A stretch of 36,614 nucleotides of DNA from Roseateles toxinivorans. GTDB lineage: Bacteria; Pseudomonadota; Gammaproteobacteria; Burkholderiales; Burkholderiaceae_C. Location of the stretch: positions 1-36,614 of the forward strand of contig CAMDHE010000040.1 in the NCBI GenBank assembly GCA_945898095.1, read 5' to 3'. The translations under genes were made by a program, and so were the position numbers. The notes under the pieces were generated by a model. The model made no database searches and had not been told where the DNA came from. It was given only the letters and a program-made list of their open reading frames with translations. This document shows positions 22,482-31,530 of this stretch, one piece after another (within the stretch, counting starts at the first letter, position 1; each line of letters opens with the position of its first letter).

Positions 22482-24362
22482 ATGAACCAAGCTGAAATCG
22501 GGAATTTGCACATGAACGTGCCGGACTATGTGAAGCACCAGCGCTTGATAAGCTGGGTCGCCGAGGTCGCTGCACTGACCCAGGCGCGAGACGTCTATTG
22601 GTGCGACGGAAGTCAGGAAGAATATGACCGCCTGTGCCAGCAACTGGTGCAAAAAGGCACGTTCAAGAAGCTCAATCCGGAGTTGCGCGCCAACAGTTAT
22701 CTGGCCTGTAGCGACCCCAGCGATGTGGCTCGGGTCGAAGACCGCACCTTCATCTGCTCGGCCAGGAAAGAGGATGCCGGCCCGACCAACAACTGGACCG
22801 ACCCGGCCGAAATGCGCAGCCTGCTGCAGACCGGCGAGCAAGCGCTGTTCAAGGGCAGCATGCGTGGCCGCACGCTCTACGTCGTGCCGTTCAGCATGGG
22901 CCCGCTGGGCTCGCATATCGCGCATATCGGTGTCGAGTTGTCAGACAGCCCCTATGTGGCAATCAATATGCGCCTCATGACCCGGATGGGCCGCGCGGTG
23001 ATCGACCTGCTGGGTGAAGACCATGAATTCGTGCCCTGTGTGCATACGGTGGGCGCACCGCTCGAAGCCGGCCAGGCCGATGTGAAATGGCCCTGCAATG
23101 CGACCAAATACATCGTCCAGTACCCGGAGACGCATGAAATCTGGTCCTATGGCTCGGGCTATGGCGGCAATGCCTTGCTGGGCAAGAAATGCTTTGCGCT
23201 GCGCATCGCCTCGAAGATGGGCCTCGACCAAGGCTGGCTGGCCGAACATATGCTGATCCTGGGCGTGACTTCACCTGCTGGAAAAAAATACCATTTTGCC
23301 GGCGCCTTCCCGAGCGCTTGCGGCAAAACCAATTTCTCGATGCTGATTCCCCCTGCAGCCTTCGATGGCTGGAAGGTGACGACGATCGGCGACGACATTG
23401 CCTGGATCAAGCCCGGCGCCGATGGCCGGCTCTATGCAATCAACCCTGAAGCGGGTTATTTCGGCGTCGCGCCGGGCACCAACAACCTGACCAATGCCAA
23501 TTGCATGGCCAGTCTTCACAAGGATGTGATCTTCACCAATGTCGCGCTGACCGACGATGGTGATGTCTGGTGGGAAGGCCTGAGCGACACCCCGCCGGCT
23601 CATCTGATCGACTGGCAGGGCAAGGATTGGACCCCGGCGATCGGCAAGGAAACCGGTGCCAAGGCCGCCCATCCAAATGCGCGCTTCACCGTTTCAGCCG
23701 GAAACAACCCGGCCCTTGACGCCGACTGGGATGATCCCGAAGGCGTGCCGATCGACGCTTTCATCTTCGGCGGTCGCCGCTCGACCACCGTGCCGCTGGT
23801 GACCGAAGCTCGCAACTGGAACGAAGGCGTTTACATGGCGGCGACGATGGGCAGCGAGACCACCGCTGCTGCGGCCGGCCAGCAAGGCGTTGTGCGCCGC
23901 GACCCCTTCGCCATGCTGCCCTTCGTCGGTTACAACATGAGCGACTATTTCCAGCATTGGCTGGACATGGGCAAGAAGCTGCAAGCCCTGTGCGAAAAGT
24001 CAGGCGCCAAGCTGCCCAAGATCTACTGCGTCAATTGGTTCCGCAAGGGGTCTGACGGCAAATTCGTCTGGCCTGGCTATGGCGAAAACATGCGTGTGCT
24101 GAAGTGGATGCTCGACCGGGTTGAAGGTCAGGGCCATGGCGATGATCATGCGTTCGGCGTGACGCCGCGCTATGAAGACATCAACTGGCATGGCATGGAC
24201 TTTACGCCGGCACAGTTCGAAACCGCGACCCGCATCGACAAAGCCGACTGGGCTGCCGAGATGGGCCTGCATGAAGCCTTGTTCGAGCAACTCGCCTACC
24301 ATCTGCCGCCCGAACTGCCCGCCCTCAAGGCCAAGATGGAACTGCGCTTGGCGGCCGAATAA
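22482..24362 (+). CDS. pckG: Phosphoenolpyruvate carboxykinase (GTP)
   Basis: Converts oxaloacetate plus GTP to PEP, CO2 and GDP at the start of gluconeogenesis. The protein has about 626 residues. Signatures present are [55 protein letters not shown] and the P-loop [15 protein letters not shown] (about 274-288). [14 protein letters not shown] and [19 protein letters not shown] follow. All are specific to the GTP-dependent enzyme, not the ATP type. The start is either 22482 or the ATG two codons earlier; the longer frame upstream has no similarity. A strong terminator follows. Confidence 0.96.
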   Translation: MNQAEIGNLHMNVPDYVKHQRLISWVAEVAALTQARDVYWCDGSQEEYDRLCQQLVQKGTFKKLNPELRANSYLACSDPSDVARVEDRTFICSARKEDAGPTNNWTDPAEMRSLLQTGEQALFKGSMRGRTLYVVPFSMGPLGSHIAHIGVELSDSPYVAINMRLMTRMGRAVIDLLGEDHEFVPCVHTVGAPLEAGQADVKWPCNATKYIVQYPETHEIWSYGSGYGGNALLGKKCFALRIASKMGLDQGWLAEHMLILGVTSPAGKKYHFAGAFPSACGKTNFSMLIPPAAFDGWKVTTIGDDIAWIKPGADGRLYAINPEAGYFGVAPGTNNLTNANCMASLHKDVIFTNVALTDDGDVWWEGLSDTPPAHLIDWQGKDWTPAIGKETGAKAAHPNARFTVSAGNNPALDADWDDPEGVPIDAFIFGGRRSTTVPLVTEARNWNEGVYMAATMGSETTAAAAGQQGVVRRDPFAMLPFVGYNMSDYFQHWLDMGKKLQALCEKSGAKLPKIYCVNWFRKGSDGKFVWPGYGENMRVLKWMLDRVEGQGHGDDHAFGVTPRYEDINWHGMDFTPAQFETATRIDKADWAAEMGLHEALFEQLAYHLPPELPALKAKMELRLAAE

Positions 24363-24383
24363 GGCCAGCAAACCGCTATCAGT

Positions 24384-24412
24384 AAAAAGCCCGCTGAAAG
24401 CGGGCTTTTTTT
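24384..24412 (+). terminator. Intrinsic terminator of pckG
   Basis: AAAAAGCCCGC and GCGGGCTTTTT pair around a 5-base loop, 21 bases after the stop codon, followed by more T. Confidence 0.93.
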
Positions 24413-24664
24413 GTTGTTGGGCGCACACCTGCGAGTGCAAGGTCCGCCGTGAGTCGATCACAAGGAACGAAGTGACGGGCAACTGCGTGAGGGTGGCCGA
24501 TTGTGGGAAGGAAGCGTAAATCGCGAGCCGATGAACAAAAATCGCATAGCGGGCGCTGCCAAGCAGGGCGCGCGGGCCATGAAGCGCGAAGCTTTCGTGG
24601 TCAAGAGGTGCTGGATCGTGTGATCCAGCAAGCCTTGTTGCTTGCCCGCTTTGGGTGTAACCGT
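24413..24664. other. Gene-free stretch with a perfect hairpin
   Basis: I see no coding frame. GCTGGATC (24610-24617) and GATCCAGC (24622-24629) form a perfect 8-bp stem with a 4-base loop, 35 bases beyond the exonuclease stop. It may act as a weak terminator for that operon (minus strand), but no T-tract accompanies it. Confidence 0.35.
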
Positions 24665-25318
24665 TCAGCCTGAGCGGGGCAGCCAACGATGTTGTGACGC
24701 CAAATTCCGCACGTCCTGCCATTGGTGGCACTGCGCTGCGACGCGCGGCCAAATGCACTGCAGCAGTTCACATTCGGCCAGCGTGTCGGCTGCGGCTTGA
24801 TGTCGCACTGAGCACTCAATCTTGAAGTGGCGCAGCCAGTCGTCCAGCGCTCTGGCCCGCACGCCCTCAGACGTGACGGCACACAGGTGGTCAAGGTCCA
24901 GCCACGGGTTGGACAGTTCGCCGAGATGGTGCTGAGTCATGTGGCGTTGGATCACGGCCTCGTCAAACGCGCAGTGAAACGCCAGCAGCGGCGAGTTGCC
25001 GACGAACTGGCGAAACGCTTGCAAGGCTTGGGTCGGCGCCAAGCCCGCTCGCTGCTCTTGCACGCCAATGCCATGCAGCAAAATATTCGCGTGGCTTGAT
25101 GCGTGTTCTTGCTGGAGCACCACTTCAAAACTGTCGCCAAGGTCAATGTGCAAGGTTTGCCGTGGCCAATCCACTTGCATCCCGATGGCCGCGATCGCCA
25201 GCAGGCGATCACGTTTGGCGTTGAGGCCGCTGGTTTCCACGTCGAGCATGACCCAGCGGTTTTCGTTCGGCGGTGTTGCGCCTCGCCACCCCGTTAACCA
25301 TCGAATCAGCCGGCGCAC
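24665..25318 (-). CDS. 3'-5' exonuclease, DnaQ-like (DEDDh)
   Basis: The 217-residue protein keeps all DEDDh residues: D26 and E28 in MLDVETSGL, D119 in AFHCAFDEAV, H173 and D178 in VRHQAAADTL. It is expected to remove nucleotides from single-stranded or mismatched ends. It follows the DUF294 gene by 3 bases on the same strand and is co-transcribed with it. This pairing recurs beside VC_2705-type symporters, where its purpose is not understood. A decayed relative of this family lies at 30882-31385. Confidence 0.92.
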   Translation of the reverse strand: MRRLIRWLTGWRGATPPNENRWVMLDVETSGLNAKRDRLLAIAAIGMQVDWPRQTLHIDLGDSFEVVLQQEHASSHANILLHGIGVQEQRAGLAPTQALQAFRQFVGNSPLLAFHCAFDEAVIQRHMTQHHLGELSNPWLDLDHLCAVTSEGVRARALDDWLRHFKIECSVRHQAAADTLAECELLQCIWPRVAAQCHQWQDVRNLASQHRWLPRSG

Positions 25319-25321
25319 GGC

Positions 25322-27229
25322 TTACCTTTGGTAGTCGAGTTGCAGGCGCTGCTGCAACTGACGAGCGACGCGCAAAGTTTCGCGCAAAATGCGCCGGTCG
25401 ATGTCGTTCAACTGGGCGACCACCAGTCGGTTGGGCTGCGCTAGCGCCGGCCCGCCTTTTAGCTGAATGCGCAAGCGGAGCATCTGCAAGAACTCAAAGC
25501 CACTGACCCAGGCGCCGTATTCATTCTCGGCAAGTGCCATGTGTTGTCCTGCCGCTTCCAGGCGTTGCCTGCTGTTGGTTTGCGCAAGGCCGTGCGCCAA
25601 ACTGTAAATGCGGGCAACGTCGACAAAGATCGCTGCGCCCTGCAACTTCAAGTCGAGCGTGCCGTTGGCATCTGTGTCGATGGCGCCACGCCAGTTCAGG
25701 GCGACACCTCGCGTCAGGGCATTGAGGGCCATTTGCTTGAGAAAGCGGGGCGTTTGTTGCGCCGCTTGAACGACCTCTTGGCGCAGACTTTGAGCCCGCG
25801 CGGCATCCCCGGACAAGTGGCGAAAATCAAAATAATTACTCGCATTCAGCAGATCTTCGGGCGTTCCCTGTCGGATCCATTGCTCGAAGCGAGCACGCCA
25901 TTCGTCCCAGGTCAGGCAGCAGGCCGGCTGACCGGCCATGACACCGCCGCGGCACAAAGGGTAGCCGCAGGCGTCCAGCACCAAGTTCACGTCGTGGGCG
26001 AAGGCTAGCGTTCTTGCTCTTTGTGCCTCTGTCGTGTCGTTCGGCAGGATCAGGGCGTTGTCTTGGTCGGTGGCAATCGTTTGTTCATCGCGGCCTTCGG
26101 AGCCCAAGGCCAACCAGCATAGCCGGCGCATGTCGATACCGTGTTCCTCGGCCTTGAGTGCCAACAGCTTTTCAGTCAGCACATCGTTCAGGTGGCTGAT
26201 CATGGCCGTCAGTTGGCGCGCCTGCACACCTTGCCCCAACAGGCTGTGTGCCAATTGGCGAATGCCTTCGGCGGCTTGAATCAGCGAGGCGCTATCGGTA
26301 GCCGCACGCAAGCTGCTGCTGACGCTCTTCAAACTTTGCTTTTGCATGGCGAACAAGTCACGTTCTGAGACCATGCCCACCGCAGCCCCATGGCGGGTGA
26401 TGGGGACATGCCGCATGCCATGACGCGACATCAGCAGCGCGGCGTCTTCGGCCGTGTGGGCGGTGGTGAGCGACAACACCGGCTGCGTCATGACCTGGGC
26501 AATCGGCGCATCAAGGGGCACTTGCGCCAAAGTGATGCGGCCCAAAATGTCGAAGCGCGTGAGGATGCCCAGCGGTTGCCCGATCGGGTCAGTCACCAGC
26601 ATGGCGCCAATGCGGGCGTCGTGCATGGCTTGCAGGGCTTTACGCAAAGACGTCTCTGGCGTGCAACTCACCGGGCTGCGTTGCACCAATGCTTCGAGCG
26701 GTTTTTCGAATTGTTGCTCGGTCAGTGCTTGGGTGGCGTAACTGGCCAGCAAGGCTTGGCGCGATAGCGCCAGAAGTTGGTTGGACTGTTGATTCAAAAA
26801 ATCAGCAAAGACCGGGCTTTGCCGCGCCAGCGTTTGCATGGCCAGCACGGGTAATGCCAGCACAAAAGTATCTGCACTGGCGCGGTAAACCGCTGTGACC
26901 GGCCGCCCGGCCATCGCCGCACCCAAGGGCAGCAGGTCACCGGCTTCGTATTCAAAGACATCACCCATCGGCCCCGCTAGGCCGCCGGTGCCTGTCACGG
27001 CACCGCGGCGAATATAAAACAGCTGCGTCACGACCCCCGACGCCGGCTCTATCAGGACATCTTCAGGTGCGTAGTAATGCTGGCTGGCTTGCGACAAAAA
27101 GAAATCGAGATCGGCATGGGCCATTTGCGCGAACGGGGAATGTTCTGCCAACTCTTTGCGAAAGTTGCTCAGCAGGCTGCCTGAAGGGCTCAAATCTGAA
27201 TGTCGCTCAAGGGCGGGTGGTACGGTCAT
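25322..27229 (-). CDS. DUF294 nucleotidyltransferase-like protein with cNMP-binding and CBS domains
   Basis: From the ATG at 27229 the protein has 635 residues. The order is a cyclic-nucleotide-binding-like domain (about 25-125, with LFYIRRGAVTGTGG), two CBS repeats (about 180-295, each ending like GILTRFDILGR and GMVSERDLFAM), and a DUF294 nucleotidyltransferase core. The core has GSEGRDEQTIATDQDNA at about 376-392, which keeps the G-S and D-x-D metal residues. A substrate-binding C-terminal domain follows. It resembles GlnD-like sensors that modify a partner in response to nucleotides. Starts at 27265 (ATG) or 27283 (TTG) are possible; ribosome sites are weak for all. It is divergent from the symporter operon, suggesting regulation of transport. 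Confidence 0.93.
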   Translation of the reverse strand: MTVPPALERHSDLSPSGSLLSNFRKELAEHSPFAQMAHADLDFFLSQASQHYYAPEDVLIEPASGVVTQLFYIRRGAVTGTGGLAGPMGDVFEYEAGDLLPLGAAMAGRPVTAVYRASADTFVLALPVLAMQTLARQSPVFADFLNQQSNQLLALSRQALLASYATQALTEQQFEKPLEALVQRSPVSCTPETSLRKALQAMHDARIGAMLVTDPIGQPLGILTRFDILGRITLAQVPLDAPIAQVMTQPVLSLTTAHTAEDAALLMSRHGMRHVPITRHGAAVGMVSERDLFAMQKQSLKSVSSSLRAATDSASLIQAAEGIRQLAHSLLGQGVQARQLTAMISHLNDVLTEKLLALKAEEHGIDMRRLCWLALGSEGRDEQTIATDQDNALILPNDTTEAQRARTLAFAHDVNLVLDACGYPLCRGGVMAGQPACCLTWDEWRARFEQWIRQGTPEDLLNASNYFDFRHLSGDAARAQSLRQEVVQAAQQTPRFLKQMALNALTRGVALNWRGAIDTDANGTLDLKLQGAAIFVDVARIYSLAHGLAQTNSRQRLEAAGQHMALAENEYGAWVSGFEFLQMLRLRIQLKGGPALAQPNRLVVAQLNDIDRRILRETLRVARQLQQRLQLDYQR

Positions 27230-27284
27230 TTTGAGTTTCAACTTCAAATGCAGATCAAACCCCATGCTGCAGAATATACCCAAG

Positions 27285-27294
27285 GGGTTAACCC
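27285..27294. promoter_or_regulatory. Perfect 10-bp palindrome between divergent operons
   Basis: GGGTTAACCC lies between the DUF294 gene and the symporter operon, 56 bases upstream of the former. AT-rich sequence follows. It could be a shared operator. Confidence 0.3.
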
Positions 27295-27383
27295 TATATT
27301 GGGGTTTTCACTGGCCGCGGTGTCAGGAAACAGTCAGGTACGTTGAAGACATTCGCGGTACGCAGTCCATTTAGTAAGAGAAA

Positions 27384-27680
27384 ATGCTCCTGGCCATCGT
27401 GATTCTAAAAAGCTTGATCGAGTTGTCGCTGATGTTTGTGGTGGGTCGATTTATCTTGGGCTTGCTCGCTGGCGCCAAGCGTCAGACCAATGTCTTTTGG
27501 CAATTGCTCGATGTCGCGTCCAAGCCTTCACTTTGGTTGACGCGCCACGTCAGCCCCAAGCTGATCCTTGACCAGCACATCCCGTTGGCGACCGTCAGTT
27601 GGCTGATCATCGCGTGGGTGCTGGTGGTCATGGCCAAAATTGACCTTTGTCTTCAGATCGGAGCCGCAGCATGTCAATGA
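27384..27680 (+). CDS. Small integral membrane protein, first gene of the symporter operon
   Basis: The 98-residue protein has two hydrophobic segments, about 3-30 (AIVILKSLIELSLMFVVG) and 68-90 (LATVSWLIIAWVLVVMAKI), joined by a basic loop (AGAKRQTNVFWQLLDVASKP). I recognise no named family. AAGAG lies just before the ATG. The stop overlaps the TPR gene by 10 bases, so the two are translationally coupled and probably act with the downstream transporter. Confidence 0.8.
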   Translation: MLLAIVILKSLIELSLMFVVGRFILGLLAGAKRQTNVFWQLLDVASKPSLWLTRHVSPKLILDQHIPLATVSWLIIAWVLVVMAKIDLCLQIGAAACQ

Positions 27681-28288
27681 CTGTCAAAACCACCCCAGAA
27701 GCGGTGCGCAAGATTGGGCGATGGGCACTTTTTACCCTGCATTGGCGCGCCAAAATTTTCTTGTTTCTCGGCATGCGAGTATCGGCCAGGCAGGTCTTTG
27801 AAGATGTTTTGCAGTATGTTCCCAAAGATGTGCTGGCCTTGAACAGCTTGGGTTACGCCGCCATGCACGACAAAAACTTTGTTTTGGCGCTCACATATTT
27901 TGATCAGGTTGCGGAACTCTCTGCCGAGTCCTCGAATGCACATTTCAATCAGGCCTTTGTGTGCGAAGAGCTGGGACGACTCGAGGATGCCGAGCGCGGT
28001 TTTCGGGCCGCCATTGCGATCGAGGAAAAAATGGACCGGGCCTGGTACGGCCTCGGACTGGTGCTGGTTCGGCAAGGGCGGCTTGAAGAAGCTGTCATCG
28101 CGCTCAAGCGCAACACAAAACTTCAACCCATGAGCCCGTTTGGCTGGTATCAGCTGGCTCGTGTGCATTTAGACCTGAAGCAAGCCGACGAAGCACTGGC
28201 TGTGATCCGTTACCTGAAGGGTTTTGAGCCCAAGGTGGCGAATCAACTAGAGCGAGAGACTGGGTTGAAAGTCGGAAATCTGAGCTGA
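27671..28288 (+). CDS. TPR-repeat protein
   Basis: The 205-residue protein starts at the ATG at 27671. At least four tetratricopeptide repeats can be traced from about residue 40: ALNSLGYAAMHDKNFVLALT, NAHFNQAFVCEELGRLEDAE, AWYGLGLVLVRQGRLEEAVI and FGWYQLARVHLDLKQADEAL. They fit the W/L-G-Y-A-F pattern. The N-terminus has a hydrophobic, basic stretch (ALFTLHWRAKIFLFLGMR) that may touch the membrane. TPRs bind protein partners; here the likely partners are the membrane proteins of the same operon. Confidence 0.9.
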   Translation: MSMTVKTTPEAVRKIGRWALFTLHWRAKIFLFLGMRVSARQVFEDVLQYVPKDVLALNSLGYAAMHDKNFVLALTYFDQVAELSAESSNAHFNQAFVCEELGRLEDAERGFRAAIAIEEKMDRAWYGLGLVLVRQGRLEEAVIALKRNTKLQPMSPFGWYQLARVHLDLKQADEALAVIRYLKGFEPKVANQLERETGLKVGNLS

Positions 28289-28320
28289 GTTTTTTAAAGT
28301 TTTTACCAAGGAGACACGCG

Positions 28321-28584
28321 ATGCAACTATCGGCAAGGCACCATGAATATTGGCGAAAAAATCTGCGAATCACTGCTTTATTACTGGGCATTTGGTTCTT
28401 TGTAACGTTCGTGCTGGTCTTCTTTGCAAGAGAGCTCGACTTCAAGTTTTTTGGTTGGCCGTTCTCGTTCTGGGTCGCGGCTCAGGGCGCGCTGGTGGTC
28501 TATTGCGTGATCATCTGGTATTACGCCCGCTACATGAACAAGCTCGACATTGAATACGGCGTTGCCGAAGGAGAGGCTTCATGA
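28321..28584 (+). CDS. DUF4212 small subunit of a sodium/solute symporter
   Basis: The 87-residue protein has a conserved N-terminus (RHHEYWRKNLRITALLLGIW) and two membrane helices (about 17-36 and 45-66). It ends with VIIWYYARYMNKLDIEYGV, the family signature. DUF4212 proteins are invariably found just before VC_2705-type symporters and are thought to be their small subunit. AAGGAG is 8 bases before the ATG. The stop overlaps the large-subunit start (ATGA). Confidence 0.95.
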   Translation: MQLSARHHEYWRKNLRITALLLGIWFFVTFVLVFFARELDFKFFGWPFSFWVAAQGALVVYCVIIWYYARYMNKLDIEYGVAEGEAS

Positions 28585-30695
28585 GCATGTTTGGCAGTGA
28601 CAACCAGTCGCAGAGCGACTTCAAGAAAGGCCTGAACAAGGTCTACACCTGGTACACCGGCGGGTTCATCATCTTCGTCATCGCGCTGGCCATCCTCGAA
28701 CAAATGGGTTTGCCGAAAAACTGGATTGGCTACCTGTTCCTGGCGGCAACAGTGCTGCTGTACGCCGGCATCGGCGTCATGAGCCGGACCAACGACGCGG
28801 CTGAATACTATGTGGCGGGCCGACGTGTACCTGCCATGTACAACGGCATGGCGACCGGCGCTGACTGGATGTCTGCAGCGTCCTTCATCGGCATGGCCGG
28901 TACGCTGTACCTGACGGGTTATGGCGGTCTGGCCTTTATTTTGGGCTGGACGGGCGGCTATTGCTTGGTGGCGCTGTTCCTGGCGCCCTATTTGCGCAAG
29001 TTCGGCCAGTTCACCAATCCTGACTTTTTGGGCGCTCGCTACGAGGGCAATTTGCCGCGCCTGATCGGTGTGTTTGCGGCCATTTTGTGTTCCTTCACTT
29101 ACGTGGTGGCGCAGATTTACGGCGTCGGCTTGATCACTGCCCGACTCACTGGCCTGGCTTTTGAAGTCGGTATTTTCGCCGGTCTGGCTGGCATTTTGGT
29201 CTGCTCGTTCCTCGGCGGTATGCGGGCTGTCACTTGGACCCAAGTGGCCCAATACGTGATCTTGATCATTGCCTACCTGTTTCCGGTGATTTGGTTGTCG
29301 GTCAAGCACACCAGCGTGCCGATTCCCCAAGCTGTCTACGGCTACACGCTTGAAAAAGTCACGGCCAAAGAAGAGCAGTTTCTGAAAGATCCGAAAGAGC
29401 TTGAAGTGCGTGGCATTTTCAAAGCCCGTTCCGAGGCTGCGGTTGAAAAACTCAAGGATGTGCCAGCTGCCATGGCTGCTGACAAAACCGCTGCAGAGAA
29501 AACGCTGGAAGATCTGAAAGCGTCGAATGCCCCTGTCACCCAGATCCAGGCTGCTGAAGCCGCTTTGGCCAAGCTACCCGCGGATGAGGCCGCTGCACGC
29601 AATGCCTACAACAGCGCACGGACGTCGAATGCTGCGCGCGCGGCACCACCGATTCGTCACGCTCAGGCCTTCCCGGGCAAAGACGAAGCAACGCAGAATA
29701 TCGCGCGCAAAAACTTCATGGCGCTGGTCTTCTGTTTGATGATTGGTACAGCCGCATTGCCGCACATCTTGATGCGTTACTACACCGTGCCCTCGGTGCG
29801 TGAAGCTCGGGAGTCGGTCAGCTGGTCGCTGTTCTTCATCTTCTTGCTTTACTTCACAGCGCCAGCGCTGGCGGTATTGGCCAAGTACGAGGTGTACACG
29901 GTCCTGGTGAACACGCCGTTCGCCAGTCTGCCGGAGTGGATAGCGCGCTGGAATGCGGTCGATCCGAGCCTGCTGTCGGTGATTGACATGAACAAGGACG
30001 GCATTTTGCAGTTGGCTGAAATCTCGATTGGCGGCGACATCATTGTGCTGGCGACGCCTGAAATCGGTGGCCTGCCTTATGTCGTCTCCGGCATGGTGGC
30101 GGCGGGTGGTTTGGCTGCGGCGCTGTCGACCGCTGACGGCTTGCTGCTGACAATTGCCAATGCCTTGTCGCATGACCTGTACTACAAAGTGTTGGACCCA
30201 AATGCCTCGACCGCGCGTCGCGTCATGGTCTCCAAGATGTTGTTGCTGGTGGTCGCCTTGTGTGCGGCGTATGTGGCGGCGCAGAAACCGGCGGACATCT
30301 TGTTCCTGGTGTCTGCAGCGTTCTCGTTTGCTGCAGCGGCGTTCTTCCCGGCCCTGACCTTGGGCATTTTCTGGAAGCGAGCCAACAAGTGGGGCGCCTC
30401 ACTGGGCATGGCCGCCGGTCTGGGGATCACGTTCTATTACATGATCACCACCCAGCCTTGGCTCTACAAGCTAACGCATGGCACGGCCATCACCCCTGAG
30501 ATCATCAAGGCCAACACGTGGTGGGACATTGCGCCTATCTCGGCCGGTCTGTTTGGCGTGCCCCTCGGCTTTGCGGTGATCATCATCGTCTCGCTGCTGA
30601 CCAAGGCACCAGGCCGGGATATTCAGGAGTTGGTGGAGCATGTGCGTTACCCGAGCCTTGACGGTAAAACCTCAGGTGCAAGCGCCGCACATTGA
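28581..30695 (+). CDS. Sodium:solute symporter, VC_2705 subfamily, large subunit
   Basis: The 704-residue SSF-family transporter is related to acetate permease ActP. Core signatures are DAAEYYVAGRRVPAMYNGMA, GADWMSAASFIGMAGTLYL, PHILMRYYTVPSVREAR and AALSTADGLLLTIANALSHD, with the Na+-site Ser/Thr in the last. Between helices about 245 and 380 lies a charged, Ala-rich insert (EKVTAKEEQFLKDPKELEV onward), probably a coiled coil. At 469-480 the loop DMNKDGILQLAE fits the EF-hand calcium-binding pattern. The substrate is probably a short monocarboxylate, by homology only. A terminator follows. Confidence 0.94.
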   Translation: MSMFGSDNQSQSDFKKGLNKVYTWYTGGFIIFVIALAILEQMGLPKNWIGYLFLAATVLLYAGIGVMSRTNDAAEYYVAGRRVPAMYNGMATGADWMSAASFIGMAGTLYLTGYGGLAFILGWTGGYCLVALFLAPYLRKFGQFTNPDFLGARYEGNLPRLIGVFAAILCSFTYVVAQIYGVGLITARLTGLAFEVGIFAGLAGILVCSFLGGMRAVTWTQVAQYVILIIAYLFPVIWLSVKHTSVPIPQAVYGYTLEKVTAKEEQFLKDPKELEVRGIFKARSEAAVEKLKDVPAAMAADKTAAEKTLEDLKASNAPVTQIQAAEAALAKLPADEAAARNAYNSARTSNAARAAPPIRHAQAFPGKDEATQNIARKNFMALVFCLMIGTAALPHILMRYYTVPSVREARESVSWSLFFIFLLYFTAPALAVLAKYEVYTVLVNTPFASLPEWIARWNAVDPSLLSVIDMNKDGILQLAEISIGGDIIVLATPEIGGLPYVVSGMVAAGGLAAALSTADGLLLTIANALSHDLYYKVLDPNASTARRVMVSKMLLLVVALCAAYVAAQKPADILFLVSAAFSFAAAAFFPALTLGIFWKRANKWGASLGMAAGLGITFYYMITTQPWLYKLTHGTAITPEIIKANTWWDIAPISAGLFGVPLGFAVIIIVSLLTKAPGRDIQELVEHVRYPSLDGKTSGASAAH

Positions 30696-30715
30696 CGACT
30701 TAGCAGTCGTTAGTC

Positions 30716-30751
30716 AAAACCCCCGTCACTTGAGGTGGCGGGGGTTTTTTT
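30716..30751 (+). terminator. Intrinsic terminator of the symporter operon
   Basis: AAAACCCCCGTCAC pairs with GTGGCGGGGGTTTT (one G-T wobble) around TTGAG and continues in a T-run. Confidence 0.93.
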
Positions 30752-30881
30752 ATTGGACATGACATGGCGAAGTTCGGCGGCCAGTGAAGGCATCGCTGTT
30801 TCATGTTCACTCACCAGGGCCTGCAGCTCGCGGTCCGCGATCGCGCAGCATGAGCAAGGCGAGCCTTGACAACGTCGATGA

Positions 30882-31385
30882 CATTGCGACACAGCCCGAG
30901 AGTTTGCGTTGCGACGGTACTTCGAGCAGCTGGTCGACCCGGGCCGCGACATCCCCGCCGCGTCGATCCCGATCCACGGCATCACCCCCGACATGGTGGC
31001 CGGCCAGCCGATGATCGACGAGGTGCTGCCAGCCTTTCACGCCTGTGCGCGCGATACCGTGCTTGTGGCCCACAACGCCACCTTCGGCATACGCTTCCTG
31101 CAGCTCAAGGAGGCACGCACCGGCCTGCTCTTGGACCAGCCAGTGCTTGACACGCTGCTGCTATCGGCGCTGGTGCAGTTGAACCAGGACCCGCGCCGAC
31201 CCGAGGCCATCGCCCAGCGCTTCGGCATCCCGGTGACCGGCCGCCACACCGCGCCGGGCGATGCGCTGGTCACCGCCGAGGTGTTCCAGAATCTGGTCCC
31301 ACTGCTTGTCGAACGAGGCATCCACACGCTTGGCGAGGCGCGCAGCGCGGCGCAGCAGAGCTACTAGGCCCGGCTCAAGTACTGA
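30882..31385 (+). pseudogene. Remnant of a second DnaQ-like 3'-5' exonuclease
   Basis: Reading from about 30882, the frame matches the C-terminal exonuclease domain of long epsilon-like proteins: RRYFEQLVDPGRDIPAASIP, IHGITPDMVAGQP, DTVLVAHNATFGIRFLQLKE, VLDTLLLSAL and GRHTAPGDALVTAEVF. Three signs of decay are visible. The first motif (D-x-E) is missing because the frame is closed upstream by a TGA at 30879. The Exo II Asp is replaced by Gly (HNATFG instead of HNAxFD). A TAG at 31365-31367 interrupts what would be the usual ending SYYARLKY; the next codons still read ARLKY-stop. The partial frame has only a TTG start at 30909. Confidence 0.8.
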
Positions 31386-31498
31386 TCCAGGCCGTCACAG
31401 CGGTAGCGCTGCGACAGCAAGGGCTGTAGCGTCTGCACCACGCCGAAGGCGTCCGTGAGTTGGTTGCGCTCGAAGTTTTCCAGCTCGGCCATCGGCCG
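31364..31498 (-). pseudogene. 3' remnant of a second DUF294 gene
   Basis: The last 45 codons read RPMAELENFERNQLTDAFGV then VQTLQPLLSQRYR. They align with the end of the intact DUF294 protein (AQLNDIDRRILRETLRVARQ, LQQRLQLDYQR). No similarity continues upstream, where the isomerase gene begins after about 30 bases. It converges on the exonuclease remnant; their stop codons share one CTAG. Confidence 0.6.
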
Positions 31499-31530
31499 AT
31501 CAGCGCACGATACCGGATCGGCAGAAGTAC

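Noticed and set aside
30710-30994. Minus-strand frame with RELQALVSEHETAMPSLAAEL next to the symporter terminator
   Set aside because: The sequence is protein-like over about 30 codons, but the frame runs into the terminator and overlaps the exonuclease remnant; too short to name. It may be another gene fragment.
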